NCBI GenBank assembly: GCA_964611125.1
Contig: CAZSZO010000002.1
Location: 124,001-188,000 of the forward strand
DNA from: JAEUIX01 sp964611125
GTDB lineage: Bacteria > Planctomycetota > Phycisphaerae > Phycisphaerales > UBA1924
Length of the DNA: 64,000 bases
Reading direction: 5' to 3'
Made by a program: the position numbers and the translations under genes. Every line of letters starts with the position of its first letter. Position 1 is the stretch's first letter. The notes below the pieces were generated by a model, which ran no database searches, was not told the origin of the DNA, and worked only from the letters and a program-made list of their open reading frames with translations. Shown here piece after piece: positions 53,030 to 61,672 of the stretch.

Positions 53030-53374
53030 ATGAAGTACGCTCTGATCATCTACGAAACCCCCGCCAACATGGCCCGGCGCGATGGCGCCGACGCCGGCGC
53101 CTATTGGGCGGGCTGGACCGCCTACGGCCAAGCCATGACCGCCGCGGGCGTCGCCGCCGGCGGGGCTGGACTCCAGCCGCCCAGCGTCGCCACCACCGTC
53201 CGCATCGGCGCCGACAAGCACGCCGTGCAGGACGGCCCTTACGCCGATAGCAAGGAACTCCTCGGCGGGTTCTTCATCATCGACGTCCCAGACCTCGACG
53301 CCGCCCTTAAGTGGGCCGCTCGGGCCCCCATGCCGGGCGGCTCAGTCGAGGTGCGGCCCTTGCTCGTGAGGTAG
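53030..53374 (+). CDS. YCII/DGPF protein
   Basis: 114 residues, the YCII fold complete: MKYALIIYETPANMARRDG, LQPPSVATTVRIG, DGPYADSKELLGGFFIIDV (the DGPF motif), ALKWAARAPM, GGSVEVRPLLV. Such proteins are genomically tied to ECF42 sigma factors; their role is not settled. The next gene, 22 bp on, is that sigma factor. AGGA lies 8 bases before the ATG. Confidence 0.9.
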   Translation: MKYALIIYETPANMARRDGADAGAYWAGWTAYGQAMTAAGVAAGGAGLQPPSVATTVRIGADKHAVQDGPYADSKELLGGFFIIDVPDLDAALKWAARAPMPGGSVEVRPLLVR

Positions 53375-53396
53375 CCTTCGGCAGCCGATCGCGCGC

Positions 53397-54797
53397 ATGG
53401 ACCCATCGCCGCCAGTCCCGCCCACGAACACCTTCCGCGCTGCGGAACTCGCCGCGCGCGAGGCCTACGGCAGGCTGTTGGCCCTGCTCGCCCGCCGCAC
53501 CGGCGATATCGCCTCGGCCGAGGATGCCCTCGCCGAGGCGTTTCTCTCAGCGCTCACCACCTGGCCTCGCGACGGCGTCCCTGACGCCCCGCAAGCGTGG
53601 CTCCTCACGACGGCCCGGCGCAAGCTCATCGACGCCGGGCGCACACAGGCTCGCCGACCAGGCGGGCAGACCAAAACGGAGGTGCTGGAGCACTTCGCCG
53701 CCCCCACGCACCCGGCGCCCTCGACCTTCGACTCCGTGGCCGAACGATCCCTCGAACCCTGGTCCCCCGCCGACCTGGCCCAGGCGCCCGATGACCGCCT
53801 GATCCTGCTGTTCGTGTGCGCTCACCCGGCCATCGACCCCGCGGCCCGTACGCCGCTGTTGCTTCAAGCCGTGCTGGGCCTGAGCGCCGAGCGGATCGCC
53901 AGGGCGTTCCTCTGTTCGCCGGCCAGCATGAGCCAGCGGCTGGTTCGCGCCAAGGTCAAGATCCGCGACGCCCGGCTCAGATTCGATCTGCCTGAAGCCG
54001 CCGAACTGCCGGACCGCCTGCAGGATGTCCTCGCGGCCATCTACGCCGCGTTCACCGCCGGCACCGACGAACCGCCCATCCCCGCAGGCACGCCACCGGT
54101 GAGCGGGCCGCCCGCCGCGGCGCCATTCGCGGGCGACTTGCCGCCGGGCGCCTTGGCCGAGAGCGACCTTGCCGCCGACGCCATCTGGCTCGCCCGGCTC
54201 CTGACGCGCCTGGCGCCTGATGAGCCCGAGCCCAAGGGCCTCCTCGCCCTCATGCTGTTCTCGCACGCCCGCCGGGCCTCGCGGCGCGATCCGCAGGGCG
54301 GTTTCGTGCCCCTGACCCGCCAAAGCCCGGGTCTGTGGGACCAGGCCCTCATCCGCGAGGCCGACACCCTCCTGAACCAGGCCGCCCGGCAGAGGCGCCC
54401 CGGTCGCTTCCAACTCGAGGCCGCCATCCAATCGGCCCATGTCGAAGGCCTGATCCGTGGCCGGAGCAACGCCGAGGGCATCCTCGCCCTCTACCGCGCC
54501 CTGCTGGCGTGCTCGCCCACCGTCGGCGCCGCCGTCGCCTGCGCCGCCGCCCTGGGCGAAGCCGGCCGGCCGCAGGAGGGGCTTGACCTGCTGGAATCCA
54601 TCGATCCGCGGCTCACGGCCGACCACCAGCCCTACTGGGCGGTCCGCGCGGCCCTGCTCGCCCGCCAGGCCGACCGGCCGACGGCGCTCGCCGAGTCCCT
54701 GGCCGCCTATGACCGGGCCATGGCGCTCACCACCGACCCGGCCGTGCGGGCGTTCCTCGCCGGGGAGCGCCTCCGCGTTGCGGTCCGGCGGGAGTAG
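53397..54797 (+). CDS. ECF42-type RNA polymerase sigma factor
   Basis: 466 residues. Regions 2 and 4 of an ECF sigma occupy about 12-185 (YGRLLALLARRTGDIASAED, FVCAHPAIDPAARTPLLLQA, RIARAFLCSPASMSQRLVRA). They are followed by the long DUF6596/TPR-like C-terminal extension (AIWLARLLTRLAPDEPEPKG, LEAAIQSAHVEGLIRGRSNA, LAESLAAYDRAMALT). This extension, needed for activity in ECF42, replaces an anti-sigma factor. A Pro/Ala-rich insertion of about 25 residues (GTPPVSGPPAAAPFAG) lies between the sigma part and the extension. It forms an operon with one or both DGPF genes upstream. Confidence 0.92.
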   Translation: MDPSPPVPPTNTFRAAELAAREAYGRLLALLARRTGDIASAEDALAEAFLSALTTWPRDGVPDAPQAWLLTTARRKLIDAGRTQARRPGGQTKTEVLEHFAAPTHPAPSTFDSVAERSLEPWSPADLAQAPDDRLILLFVCAHPAIDPAARTPLLLQAVLGLSAERIARAFLCSPASMSQRLVRAKVKIRDARLRFDLPEAAELPDRLQDVLAAIYAAFTAGTDEPPIPAGTPPVSGPPAAAPFAGDLPPGALAESDLAADAIWLARLLTRLAPDEPEPKGLLALMLFSHARRASRRDPQGGFVPLTRQSPGLWDQALIREADTLLNQAARQRRPGRFQLEAAIQSAHVEGLIRGRSNAEGILALYRALLACSPTVGAAVACAAALGEAGRPQEGLDLLESIDPRLTADHQPYWAVRAALLARQADRPTALAESLAAYDRAMALTTDPAVRAFLAGERLRVAVRRE

Positions 54798-54832
54798 GGG
54801 GCCGGCGACGGGCGCCGCCCGCCGCGCCAGGT

Positions 54833-56908
54833 TCAGATCGTCGCTTCGGTCGCCCGCAGCACTTCCTCAACGCTCGTCTTGCCGACAGCGGCTTTGCGCA
54901 GGCCGTCGCCCCGCAGCGTGATCATGCCGCGCTCGGTGCACATGCGGCGCAGCTCCGAGACGTTGGGGTTGCGCACGATGACGTCGCGCAGCGAGTCATC
55001 GACCGACAGCAGCTCGTAGATGCCCAGGCGGCCGCTGTACCCGGTGTTGCGGCACTTGTCGCAGCCCTTGCCCGACCAGAGCTTGTCGGGGTTCAGCCCC
55101 TGGGTCGACAGGAAGTCGCGCATCTCATCGGTGGCGGGCTTGTCGAACTTGCATTCCTTGCAGATCTTGCGGACCAGCCGCTGGGCCAGCACGCCGTTGA
55201 CCGCCGCGGCGACCAGGAACGGCTCCATGCCGATGTTCACCAGGCGCGTGATGCTGCTGGGGGCGTCGTTGGTGTGAAGGGTGCTCAGCACCAGGTGGCC
55301 CGTCAGAGAGGCCTGGACCGCCGTGAGCGCGGTCTCCTGGTCGCGGATCTCGCCGACCATGATCACGTCGGGGTCCTGGCGGAGGAGGGCCTTGAGGGCC
55401 TTGGCGAAGGTCATCCCGATGCGGTCGTGCGTCTGCGTCTGCGTGATGCCCTCGAGGTGATACTCGACGGGGTCCTCGACCGTCGAGATGTTCATCGAGT
55501 TCTTGTCGAGGCACCGCAGCGATGAATAAAGCGTGGTGGTCTTACCCGACCCGGTCGGGCCGGTCACCAGCACGACCCCGTGCGGCGCTTCGATCAGCCC
55601 GCGCCAGATCCGCAGCATGTCCTCGTCGAAGCCCAGGTCCTCGAGCTTCACGTTGATCGATCGCGTATCGAGAATACGCATGACCGTCTTCTCGCCGTAG
55701 GTGTTGGGCAGCGTGCTCATGCGCAGGTCGAGCTTGCGCCCCTGCACCGTGCAGCGGATGCGCCCGTCCTGCGGCAGCCGGCGCTCCGAGATGTCCAGGT
55801 TCGCCATGATCTTCAGGCGGCTGGTGATCGCGGCGCCCATCGCCCCCGGCGGCTGCATCATCTCGTACAGCTCACCGTCGATGCGGAAGCGCACCTTGAG
55901 CTTCTTCTCCGCCGGCTCGATGTGGATATCGCTCGCCCCCTCGCGCACCGCCGTCTGGATGATGTGGTTGACGAACTTGATGACCGGCGACTCGGCCGCC
56001 TCCTTCTCGAGGTCGACCTCCTGGTCATTCTTCTTCTCGACCTGAACGTCGGCTTCCTGGACCTCCGACAGCAGCTGGTTGACGTCGACCTGCTCCTCTT
56101 TCCCGGCCCCCGCGATCTCGAGAGCCCCCTTGATGTCGAAGGCCGTCACCACCACCACCTTCACGCTCGCCACGCTCAGCCGCCGCCGCACCTCGTCGAC
56201 GAGGAAGACGTCATCAGGCCGCAGCACGCCGATGACCGCGCGCGACCCCTCCATCCGCAGCGGCAGGACCATGATCTCCTTGCAGAAGTCCACCGTCAGC
56301 CGCTGCAGCAGCTTGCCGTCGAAGCCGCCGTCGGCGCCTTTGCCCATGTCGATGCGTTCAAACGGCACCCCCGCCAGCTCCGCCACCACTTCCTGGAGCT
56401 TCGCTTCCTCGCAGCCCTGCTCCAGCAGCACCTCCGTCAGCCGCCGCCCGGGGGATTGCTTGAGCACCGAGCGGGCCGTGTTCAGCTGCGCCGCCGTCGC
56501 GGCGCCGCGGGCCAGCAGCATGTCAGCCAGCTCGCCCCCGGGGCCGGCCAGCTCTCCGCCCGCACCCGACGCGCCGGCCCCGCCCGCCGCCGACCCGTCG
56601 CCCTGGTAGATCTCGCTGAGCGCCTCGCCCACCTTCGCGCGGGGCAGGTCGGCCGGCGCCACGGGCACCGCCGGGTCGTGTTCCACCGTCACGTTCTTGC
56701 GGAACGACCGCTGCCCCGTCGGCACGGGCGGAAGGGGCGAGAAGGCCTGCTCGGCGCTGTCGAGCGTGTGCTTCTTCTTGGGCGCCGCCTTGGTGATCGC
56801 CCCCTCAGGCGTCCCCTGCCGCATCGAGGCGCGGGCCTCCTGCGGCGTCGCCCCGTCGTCGGACACCCCAAGCTCCGCCAGAATGTCGTCGATGTCGTGC
56901 TTGCCCAC
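54833..56908 (-). CDS. GspE/PilB-type assembly ATPase
   Basis: 691 residues from a GTG with GAGGAG upstream. The N-terminal MshEN-like part (about 120-260) is followed by the GspE core: AEKKLKVRFRIDGELYEMMQ, Walker A GPTGSGKTT near 449, EDPVEYHLEGITQTQ (Asp box), RHDPDVIMVGEIRD-like RQDPDVIMVGEIRDQETA (Walker B), and the tetracysteine CKECKF...CDKCRNTG. It powers pseudopilus or pilus assembly and is the last gene of the pilM-pilB run. The first 120 residues are low-complexity (PGGELADMLLARGAA; GGAGASGAGGELAG). Confidence 0.93.
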   Translation of the reverse strand: MGKHDIDDILAELGVSDDGATPQEARASMRQGTPEGAITKAAPKKKHTLDSAEQAFSPLPPVPTGQRSFRKNVTVEHDPAVPVAPADLPRAKVGEALSEIYQGDGSAAGGAGASGAGGELAGPGGELADMLLARGAATAAQLNTARSVLKQSPGRRLTEVLLEQGCEEAKLQEVVAELAGVPFERIDMGKGADGGFDGKLLQRLTVDFCKEIMVLPLRMEGSRAVIGVLRPDDVFLVDEVRRRLSVASVKVVVVTAFDIKGALEIAGAGKEEQVDVNQLLSEVQEADVQVEKKNDQEVDLEKEAAESPVIKFVNHIIQTAVREGASDIHIEPAEKKLKVRFRIDGELYEMMQPPGAMGAAITSRLKIMANLDISERRLPQDGRIRCTVQGRKLDLRMSTLPNTYGEKTVMRILDTRSINVKLEDLGFDEDMLRIWRGLIEAPHGVVLVTGPTGSGKTTTLYSSLRCLDKNSMNISTVEDPVEYHLEGITQTQTHDRIGMTFAKALKALLRQDPDVIMVGEIRDQETALTAVQASLTGHLVLSTLHTNDAPSSITRLVNIGMEPFLVAAAVNGVLAQRLVRKICKECKFDKPATDEMRDFLSTQGLNPDKLWSGKGCDKCRNTGYSGRLGIYELLSVDDSLRDVIVRNPNVSELRRMCTERGMITLRGDGLRKAAVGKTSVEEVLRATEATI

Positions 56909-56926
56909 GCCGGCTCCTCGCGCTGT

Positions 56927-57646
56927 TCATTCACCGTCCGCCGCGGTCATCTTCAGCTCAAAGACCGCCCCGTCGCAGTCGAGGTCCACCGTCCGGCCGT
57001 GAATCGCCCGGACCTTGAAGAATTCACCCACCACGTCGCCCACACGGACCATCCGTCCGCTGATGCGGGCCAAGGGCGATGAGCCGCCCATCACCGTCTG
57101 CAGCCGCAGCGCCGTGAGCTGCATCTGGATCGCCGCCAGCCGCTCCGCCTCGCGCCGCTTCTGATTCTCGAGCTGCTCGGCCAGCTTCCGTGCCCGGTCG
57201 TCGTCGACCAGGTCGGGCGTCGGCAGCCCCGTCACCATCGAGTCCGCCAGCCGGAACGGGTTCTTCTTCACCGCCTCGCTGGGCACCTGCGAGCCCAGCC
57301 GGCTCGACTTGAGGTCTTCAAGCACCAGCGTGTGGTCCCGCCGCGGGCGGTTGGCCGCCTCCACCAGCGACTTGTCGAACGTCACGCCCTTGCCCTCGCC
57401 GCCCTTCATGCCGACATAGCGCATGCCCCAGAGCACGCCGCCGGAGATCGCCACGGCCCCGGCGATCAGCAGCCACGCCGACGAGATCCGGGCCTTCCCG
57501 CCTCCGGCTGACAAGCCCTCGAGCGCCGGCTCCTGCACGCTCGCCTGACCTTCCTCAGGCTTCGCGCTCGCCTCGCCGCCCGCGCCGTTCAGCGGCGACA
57601 GGGTCGGATCCACCGGGGCCATCGCGTTCATGGTGCTCGGGTTCAC
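56927..57646 (-). CDS. PilP/GspC-like secretion protein
   Basis: 239 residues from a GTG with AAAGGAGG 7 bases upstream, overlapping the pilO stop by four bases (GTGA). A low-complexity N-terminus precedes one transmembrane helix (AWLLIAGAVAISGGVLWGMR), a coiled coil (ARKLAEQLENQKRREAERL), then a small beta domain (RLQTVMGGSSPLARISGRMV, VGDVVGEFFKVRAIHGRTVD) of the PilP/GspC type. Fits the inner-membrane alignment complex with PilN and PilO. Confidence 0.72.
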   Translation of the reverse strand: MNPSTMNAMAPVDPTLSPLNGAGGEASAKPEEGQASVQEPALEGLSAGGGKARISSAWLLIAGAVAISGGVLWGMRYVGMKGGEGKGVTFDKSLVEAANRPRRDHTLVLEDLKSSRLGSQVPSEAVKKNPFRLADSMVTGLPTPDLVDDDRARKLAEQLENQKRREAERLAAIQMQLTALRLQTVMGGSSPLARISGRMVRVGDVVGEFFKVRAIHGRTVDLDCDGAVFELKMTAADGE

Positions 57647-58215
57647 TTGTCCCCTCCTTTGGGCTCGCCGGAGGCCACCGCCGGCTCCTGGTAGTAGACC
57701 GTCAGCGTGAATGACGCCTTGATGTTCCCGTCGGCGTCGTCGGCGCGCGTCAGCTTCATGTCCTGGATCTTGGTGATGCGCGGGATCTTCTCGAGGTCCT
57801 GCAGGAACCGGTAGAAGCCGTCGAAGTTCCCCGTGATCTCGACATCCAGCGGCTGCTCGAGCGCCAGCCCGCCCGCGGGGATCGTCTTGTCGTTCTTCTT
57901 GAAGGTCGGGATCTTCAGCCCGCACTTGCCCGCGATGATCGCCACCTCGCGCAGCACGATGTCGAGCTCCTTGCTCGACGGCAGACGCGACTCGATCGCC
58001 TCGATGCTCTTCTTGATCTCTTCGTTGGCCTGCTCCAGGTCGGCCGTCTTCGAGGTCGCCGTGCGCAGCTTCTCCAGCATCGCCTGCTTCAGCTCGATCT
58101 CGGTCTTGGCCTTCTCGATCTCCTCGTTCTGAGGTCGGAAGACCAGGAAGTAGCTCGCCAGCGGAACCGCCAGCAGCACCACCAGGAAGATGAACTGTCG
58201 GATCCCCATTCCCAT
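57643..58215 (-). CDS. pilO: PilO-like pilus assembly protein
   Basis: 190 residues; GAGGAG before the ATG. One N-terminal transmembrane helix (QFIFLVVLLAVPLASYFLVF) is followed by a long coiled coil (EEIEKAKTEIELKQAMLEKL) and a ferredoxin-like domain (VEITGNFDGFYRFLQDLEKI, FTLTVYYQEP). Typical for PilO, which pairs with PilN in the pilus alignment complex. Coupled to the following PilP-like gene by overlap. Confidence 0.9.
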   Translation of the reverse strand: MGMGIRQFIFLVVLLAVPLASYFLVFRPQNEEIEKAKTEIELKQAMLEKLRTATSKTADLEQANEEIKKSIEAIESRLPSSKELDIVLREVAIIAGKCGLKIPTFKKNDKTIPAGGLALEQPLDVEITGNFDGFYRFLQDLEKIPRITKIQDMKLTRADDADGNIKASFTLTVYYQEPAVASGEPKGGDK

Positions 58216-58251
58216 GCTTCAGCTCCTCGCGGCGGCGCCGCGCTTACCCGT

Positions 58252-59145
58252 TCACCGGCCGTTCTTCGAAGGATCCTCCGCCCCGCTCAGGGCCCCAGGC
58301 CCCGGCCCCGTCAGCCCGCCCGACCCGCCCGGCCCCCCCGACCCACCCGTCCCGGCCGGGTTCGTCGGCGGCAGCGGCCCGCCCAGCCGGGGCGTCTTCA
58401 GCGGCTCGATCTTGCGGGCGTCGGCGTCGGGGCGGATCATCGCCTCGATCCGGAACTTCCGCATGCTCACTTCCTGCAGCTTCGCCTCCGCAGCGCTCAC
58501 CAGGTCGACCTTCGTCAGCAGGCCGCACTCCTTGAGGGCCCGCTGGTAGTCCGCCACCGCCTCGTCGTTGTTCGAGTAGCCGATCAGCGACAGCGTGTAT
58601 TCGATCTTCTGCGGCTTCGGCCGGGGCGGCTCCTCCTTCGGCGCCGCGCCGCCCTTGCCGTCCTTGCTCGCGATGCTCTTGGGCGCCTGCTTGGCCCCCG
58701 CCGGCGTCGGCTTGGGGGCCTCCACGAGGCGCTTGCTGGTCAGCTGCATCTCCGTCAGCGTCACGCGCTCGGGCATGCGGTTGACCAGTTCGGCCATCAG
58801 GATCGAACGGGGCACCCGCTCGTTGAGCGTCGCCGCGATCTCCGCCTTGTCAAGCATCACCGTCTGCTGGCTCTCGAGCTGCTTGAGCTGCTCGATCTTT
58901 TTGGTCTGCTCGGTGTACTGGGCGTTGATCCCGCGCTGCTGCTCCCGCACCGTGCTCCACGCCCGGTGCGTCACCAGGAAGGCGCCCACCACGCCGAACA
59001 GCACCACCCCGAACAGGAGCAGGCAGACGATGTTCGCCCGGGTCTCGACCTTCTTCTGCAGATAGTCCGCCGGCAGAAAGCTGGTCCCGCCCGTCGATTC
59101 GCCGGGCGCGAACAGGTCTCCCATGCGCTGCTTGATCGTCGTCAT
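58252..59145 (-). CDS. pilN: PilN-like pilus assembly protein
   Basis: 297 residues. One transmembrane helix (IVCLLLFGVVLFGVVGAFLV), a periplasmic coiled coil (QRGINAQYTEQTKKIEQLKQ), then NERVPRSILMAELVNRMPER and the strand SLIGYSNNDEAVADYQRALK, as in PilN. The C-terminus is a long low-complexity tail (GGSGGPGGSGGLTGPGPGAL). Binds PilM through its N-terminus in known systems; PilM is encoded 48 bp upstream. Confidence 0.85.
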   Translation of the reverse strand: MTTIKQRMGDLFAPGESTGGTSFLPADYLQKKVETRANIVCLLLFGVVLFGVVGAFLVTHRAWSTVREQQRGINAQYTEQTKKIEQLKQLESQQTVMLDKAEIAATLNERVPRSILMAELVNRMPERVTLTEMQLTSKRLVEAPKPTPAGAKQAPKSIASKDGKGGAAPKEEPPRPKPQKIEYTLSLIGYSNNDEAVADYQRALKECGLLTKVDLVSAAEAKLQEVSMRKFRIEAMIRPDADARKIEPLKTPRLGGPLPPTNPAGTGGSGGPGGSGGLTGPGPGALSGAEDPSKNGR

Positions 59146-59193
59146 CGGATCGCTCCCGAGGCCCGCGCCTCACTCAGTCGTCCCGCACGCGTT

Positions 59194-60579
59194 TCAAAGA
59201 TCCGTCGGACACAGGCACAAGCCCAGCGTCGCCGCCCACCCGGGCTGAGGCTCGCTCAACGTCAACTGCTTCAGCGGCTCCGAGCCCGTGCGCGCCAGCC
59301 GCGCCAGCGGATCCGCCACGCTCGCCGGGGCCTTCAGCACCCGCGCAACGTGCTGGCACAGGGCCACGTGGCGCGACTCGCCCCCGATGAAGATCGTCCG
59401 CGTCAGGCGCCGCCCCGGGAAGAGCGAGTCGTGGTACCGCAGGCACATCGTGATCTCGTCGGTCACCGCATCCAGCGGTTCGTGCAGATCGATCGACGGG
59501 CCCACCGGCGTCGGCAGACCGCGCCCGATCGGCGTGTGCCCCTTGGCCGGCATCCCCGTCCGCCGCTCCTCTTCCGCAACCGCGCTGTCGCCGCCCTTGC
59601 CGCCGCCCACGGGCCCGTCGGCTGCGTCTCCACCCCCTCCAGCTCGGGCCCCGCCCGCGGCTTGACCCTTGCCCGCCGCCGTCTGCGTCATCGCCGCCCG
59701 CAGCAGCGCCATTCCGTCGCCCTCAGGCTTCACCGCCGCGGCCGCCGCCTCCGCCTTGACCGCCGCCGCCGTGGCCGCCGCGGCCGACCGGGCCGCCGGC
59801 GTTAGCGCTGAGCAGCTGATCCGCTCCTTGTGCGCGCTCTCGATGTCCAGCTTCAGCTGCCTGGCCACCATCTCATCGAGGTACTGCCCGCCGATGCTCA
59901 CCGTCTTGGCGAACACCAGCTGCGTCCCATGTGCGATCAGCACCCGCGTGCTCCCTCGCCCGAGATCCAGGTACAGGCTCGTGGCGTCGGCGTCCGCCGC
60001 TCGGCGCGTCACATGATCAAAGCTCCGCAGCACCGCGATGAACTCCGGGTGCAGCCCCACCGGCTCCAGCCGGGCCGACCGCATCGCCCCCATCAGCCGG
60101 TCCACCATCGCCCGCGACGCCGCCATCCCGATGATCTCAACCTTGCCGCCCCCCGACGCCGCCGGCCCCACCTCAATGTGCCGGCACACGATCGCCTCCG
60201 GGGCGCAGTTCAACTGCATCGCCAGGGCGCCCCGCACCATCGATGCCATCTCCCGCGGCTCGCCCGCAGGGACTTGAAGGTGTTTGCAGTACGCCTGGGC
60301 CGTCGGAATCCCGCACACCGCCCGCCGGCCCCGGAAGCCGGCCGACTTCACCAGCTCCGGCAAGTGCTCCAGTTGCCAGGCCAGCCGCTTGTTCGCCTCG
60401 CCCAGAAGGTTCTCCGGCGTCGGCAGGAACGCCGCCGCCACCAGGGTGGGGGGGTCGCCCGTCACAACCTGGAGCGCCTTGATGCCCGATGCCCCAAAAT
60501 CGAGCGCGATCGGGCCGACGCCACCCGGCATCAGCCCGCTCGACATCGACTTCAGCCGGTCCAGCCGCAGCCCGAACAT
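59194..60579 (-). CDS. pilM: PilM-like pilus assembly ATPase
   Basis: 461 residues from ATG 60579 with AGGGAGG 9 bases upstream. Actin-like fold: GPIALDFGASGIKALQVV (phosphate-1), AVCGIPTAQAYCKHLQVP, TSLYLDLGRGSTRVLIAHG (phosphate-2), TIFIGGESRHVALCQHVA (adenosine motif). PilM sits in the cytoplasm and holds PilN. Oddity: an Ala/Gly-rich insertion of some 100 residues (AAAATAAAVKAEAAAAAVKP and on) before SIDLHEPLDAVTDEI. First gene of the five-gene pilus operon. The frame is open further upstream, but that part is of random composition. Confidence 0.9.
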   Translation of the reverse strand: MFGLRLDRLKSMSSGLMPGGVGPIALDFGASGIKALQVVTGDPPTLVAAAFLPTPENLLGEANKRLAWQLEHLPELVKSAGFRGRRAVCGIPTAQAYCKHLQVPAGEPREMASMVRGALAMQLNCAPEAIVCRHIEVGPAASGGGKVEIIGMAASRAMVDRLMGAMRSARLEPVGLHPEFIAVLRSFDHVTRRAADADATSLYLDLGRGSTRVLIAHGTQLVFAKTVSIGGQYLDEMVARQLKLDIESAHKERISCSALTPAARSAAAATAAAVKAEAAAAAVKPEGDGMALLRAAMTQTAAGKGQAAGGARAGGGGDAADGPVGGGKGGDSAVAEEERRTGMPAKGHTPIGRGLPTPVGPSIDLHEPLDAVTDEITMCLRYHDSLFPGRRLTRTIFIGGESRHVALCQHVARVLKAPASVADPLARLARTGSEPLKQLTLSEPQPGWAATLGLCLCPTDL

Positions 60580-60821
60580 CGTGCCCAACCTCCCTACCCA
60601 GGCCCGTCCAGGCCCGGTCCCGCCGCTCAGGTCCGCGTCCACGCGGCTCTCGCGCGGCACACGAACCCATCGACACTGGGTCATCGCCCCCTCGGGGCCC
60701 CGCCCTGAGACCCCGCGCGCACCGCCGCCCCGTCCCCCGCCCCGCAGACGGCGCAGACCTTGCACATCTTCACCCGTGTCCGAGAACTCCCCCGCCGCGC
60801 GCCCTCGCCCCGCTCGCCCAG

Positions 60822-61526
60822 CTACCGCAGGCGCACCGCCAAGCCCCTCGACAGCCGCTCCAGCCCCTCCAGCGCCCCGCGCAGATCCCACGCCTGCCGC
60901 GACCGCGCGCCCGTCGTGTTGCTCACCACCCGCACCTCCGCCCCACCCAGACCCACCCGCGCCGCCGCCTGCAGCACCGCGGCGCCCTCCATCGCCTCCA
61001 CGATCGCCCCCGTCCGGCGCACCACCTCGCGCGCCAGTTCGTCGGTCCCAGAACAGGTTGACACCGTGGCGATCGCCCCTTCACGCTCCGCCAGCGGTGC
61101 CAACTGCGCATTCAGCGCCGCATCCGGCGGCATCGCCACCCCGGACCACTGTTGCGTGGGTGGAAACCCCATCGCCGCGATGTCGCGAAACCCGTCGCCC
61201 GCCTGCACGCCTTCATCCGCGAACACGCTCGCCGTGCTCAGCACCACTGCCCCAAGCCGGAGCCCCGATTCAGGGAGCGCGCCGCCAATCCCCAGGCTGA
61301 CTATTCCCGCGTGCTCATCCGCCCGCGCGAATCGCGCCGTGGCGCCAGCCGCGTTGGCCTTGCCCACCCCGCTCTCGACCACGTCGAACCGCCCGACCCG
61401 GGCCGGCGCCCAGGCCTCCCCCGGCCAGGCGATTCCGAGCCCCAGGCCAGCGGATAACCCCGCCCACACCGCCCGAACCTCCGCCGGCGCCGCGACCACC
61501 ACGAGCACCCGTTTCGTCGTGTCCAT
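60822..61526 (-). CDS. mqnB: Futalosine hydrolase
   Basis: 234 residues from ATG 61526. Nucleosidase-phosphorylase fold: VVAAPAEVRAV, ESGVGKANAAGATARF, IVSLGIGGALP, VSTCSGTDELAREV, VEAMEGAAVLQAA (base and ribose site) and VVSNTTGARSRQAWDLRGAL, the last typical for MqnB rather than MTA/SAH nucleosidase. It removes hypoxanthine from futalosine in the alternative menaquinone pathway. It is 242 bp upstream of pilM; that gap contains no supported gene. Confidence 0.87.
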   Translation of the reverse strand: MDTTKRVLVVVAAPAEVRAVWAGLSAGLGLGIAWPGEAWAPARVGRFDVVESGVGKANAAGATARFARADEHAGIVSLGIGGALPESGLRLGAVVLSTASVFADEGVQAGDGFRDIAAMGFPPTQQWSGVAMPPDAALNAQLAPLAEREGAIATVSTCSGTDELAREVVRRTGAIVEAMEGAAVLQAAARVGLGGAEVRVVSNTTGARSRQAWDLRGALEGLERLSRGLAVRLR

Positions 61527-61672
61527 CCCCAACGGTACGGGCCCGCACCCTCGCCCGAACGGCCCGCTTCCCGTAGGATCGCCCATTCACTGTCCCCGCT
61601 GGTCCGGATCGCCTCCGGCCCGGCGCCCGCCTGCGCGCCGTCCGCAGCCACAACCCCCGCCGGAGCCCTCGC

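Noticed and set aside
60580..60891. N-terminal extension of PilM by about 100 codons
   Set aside because: The extra residues are Gly/Arg-rich without homology, and ATG 60579 has AGGGAGG at good distance and begins the conserved region.
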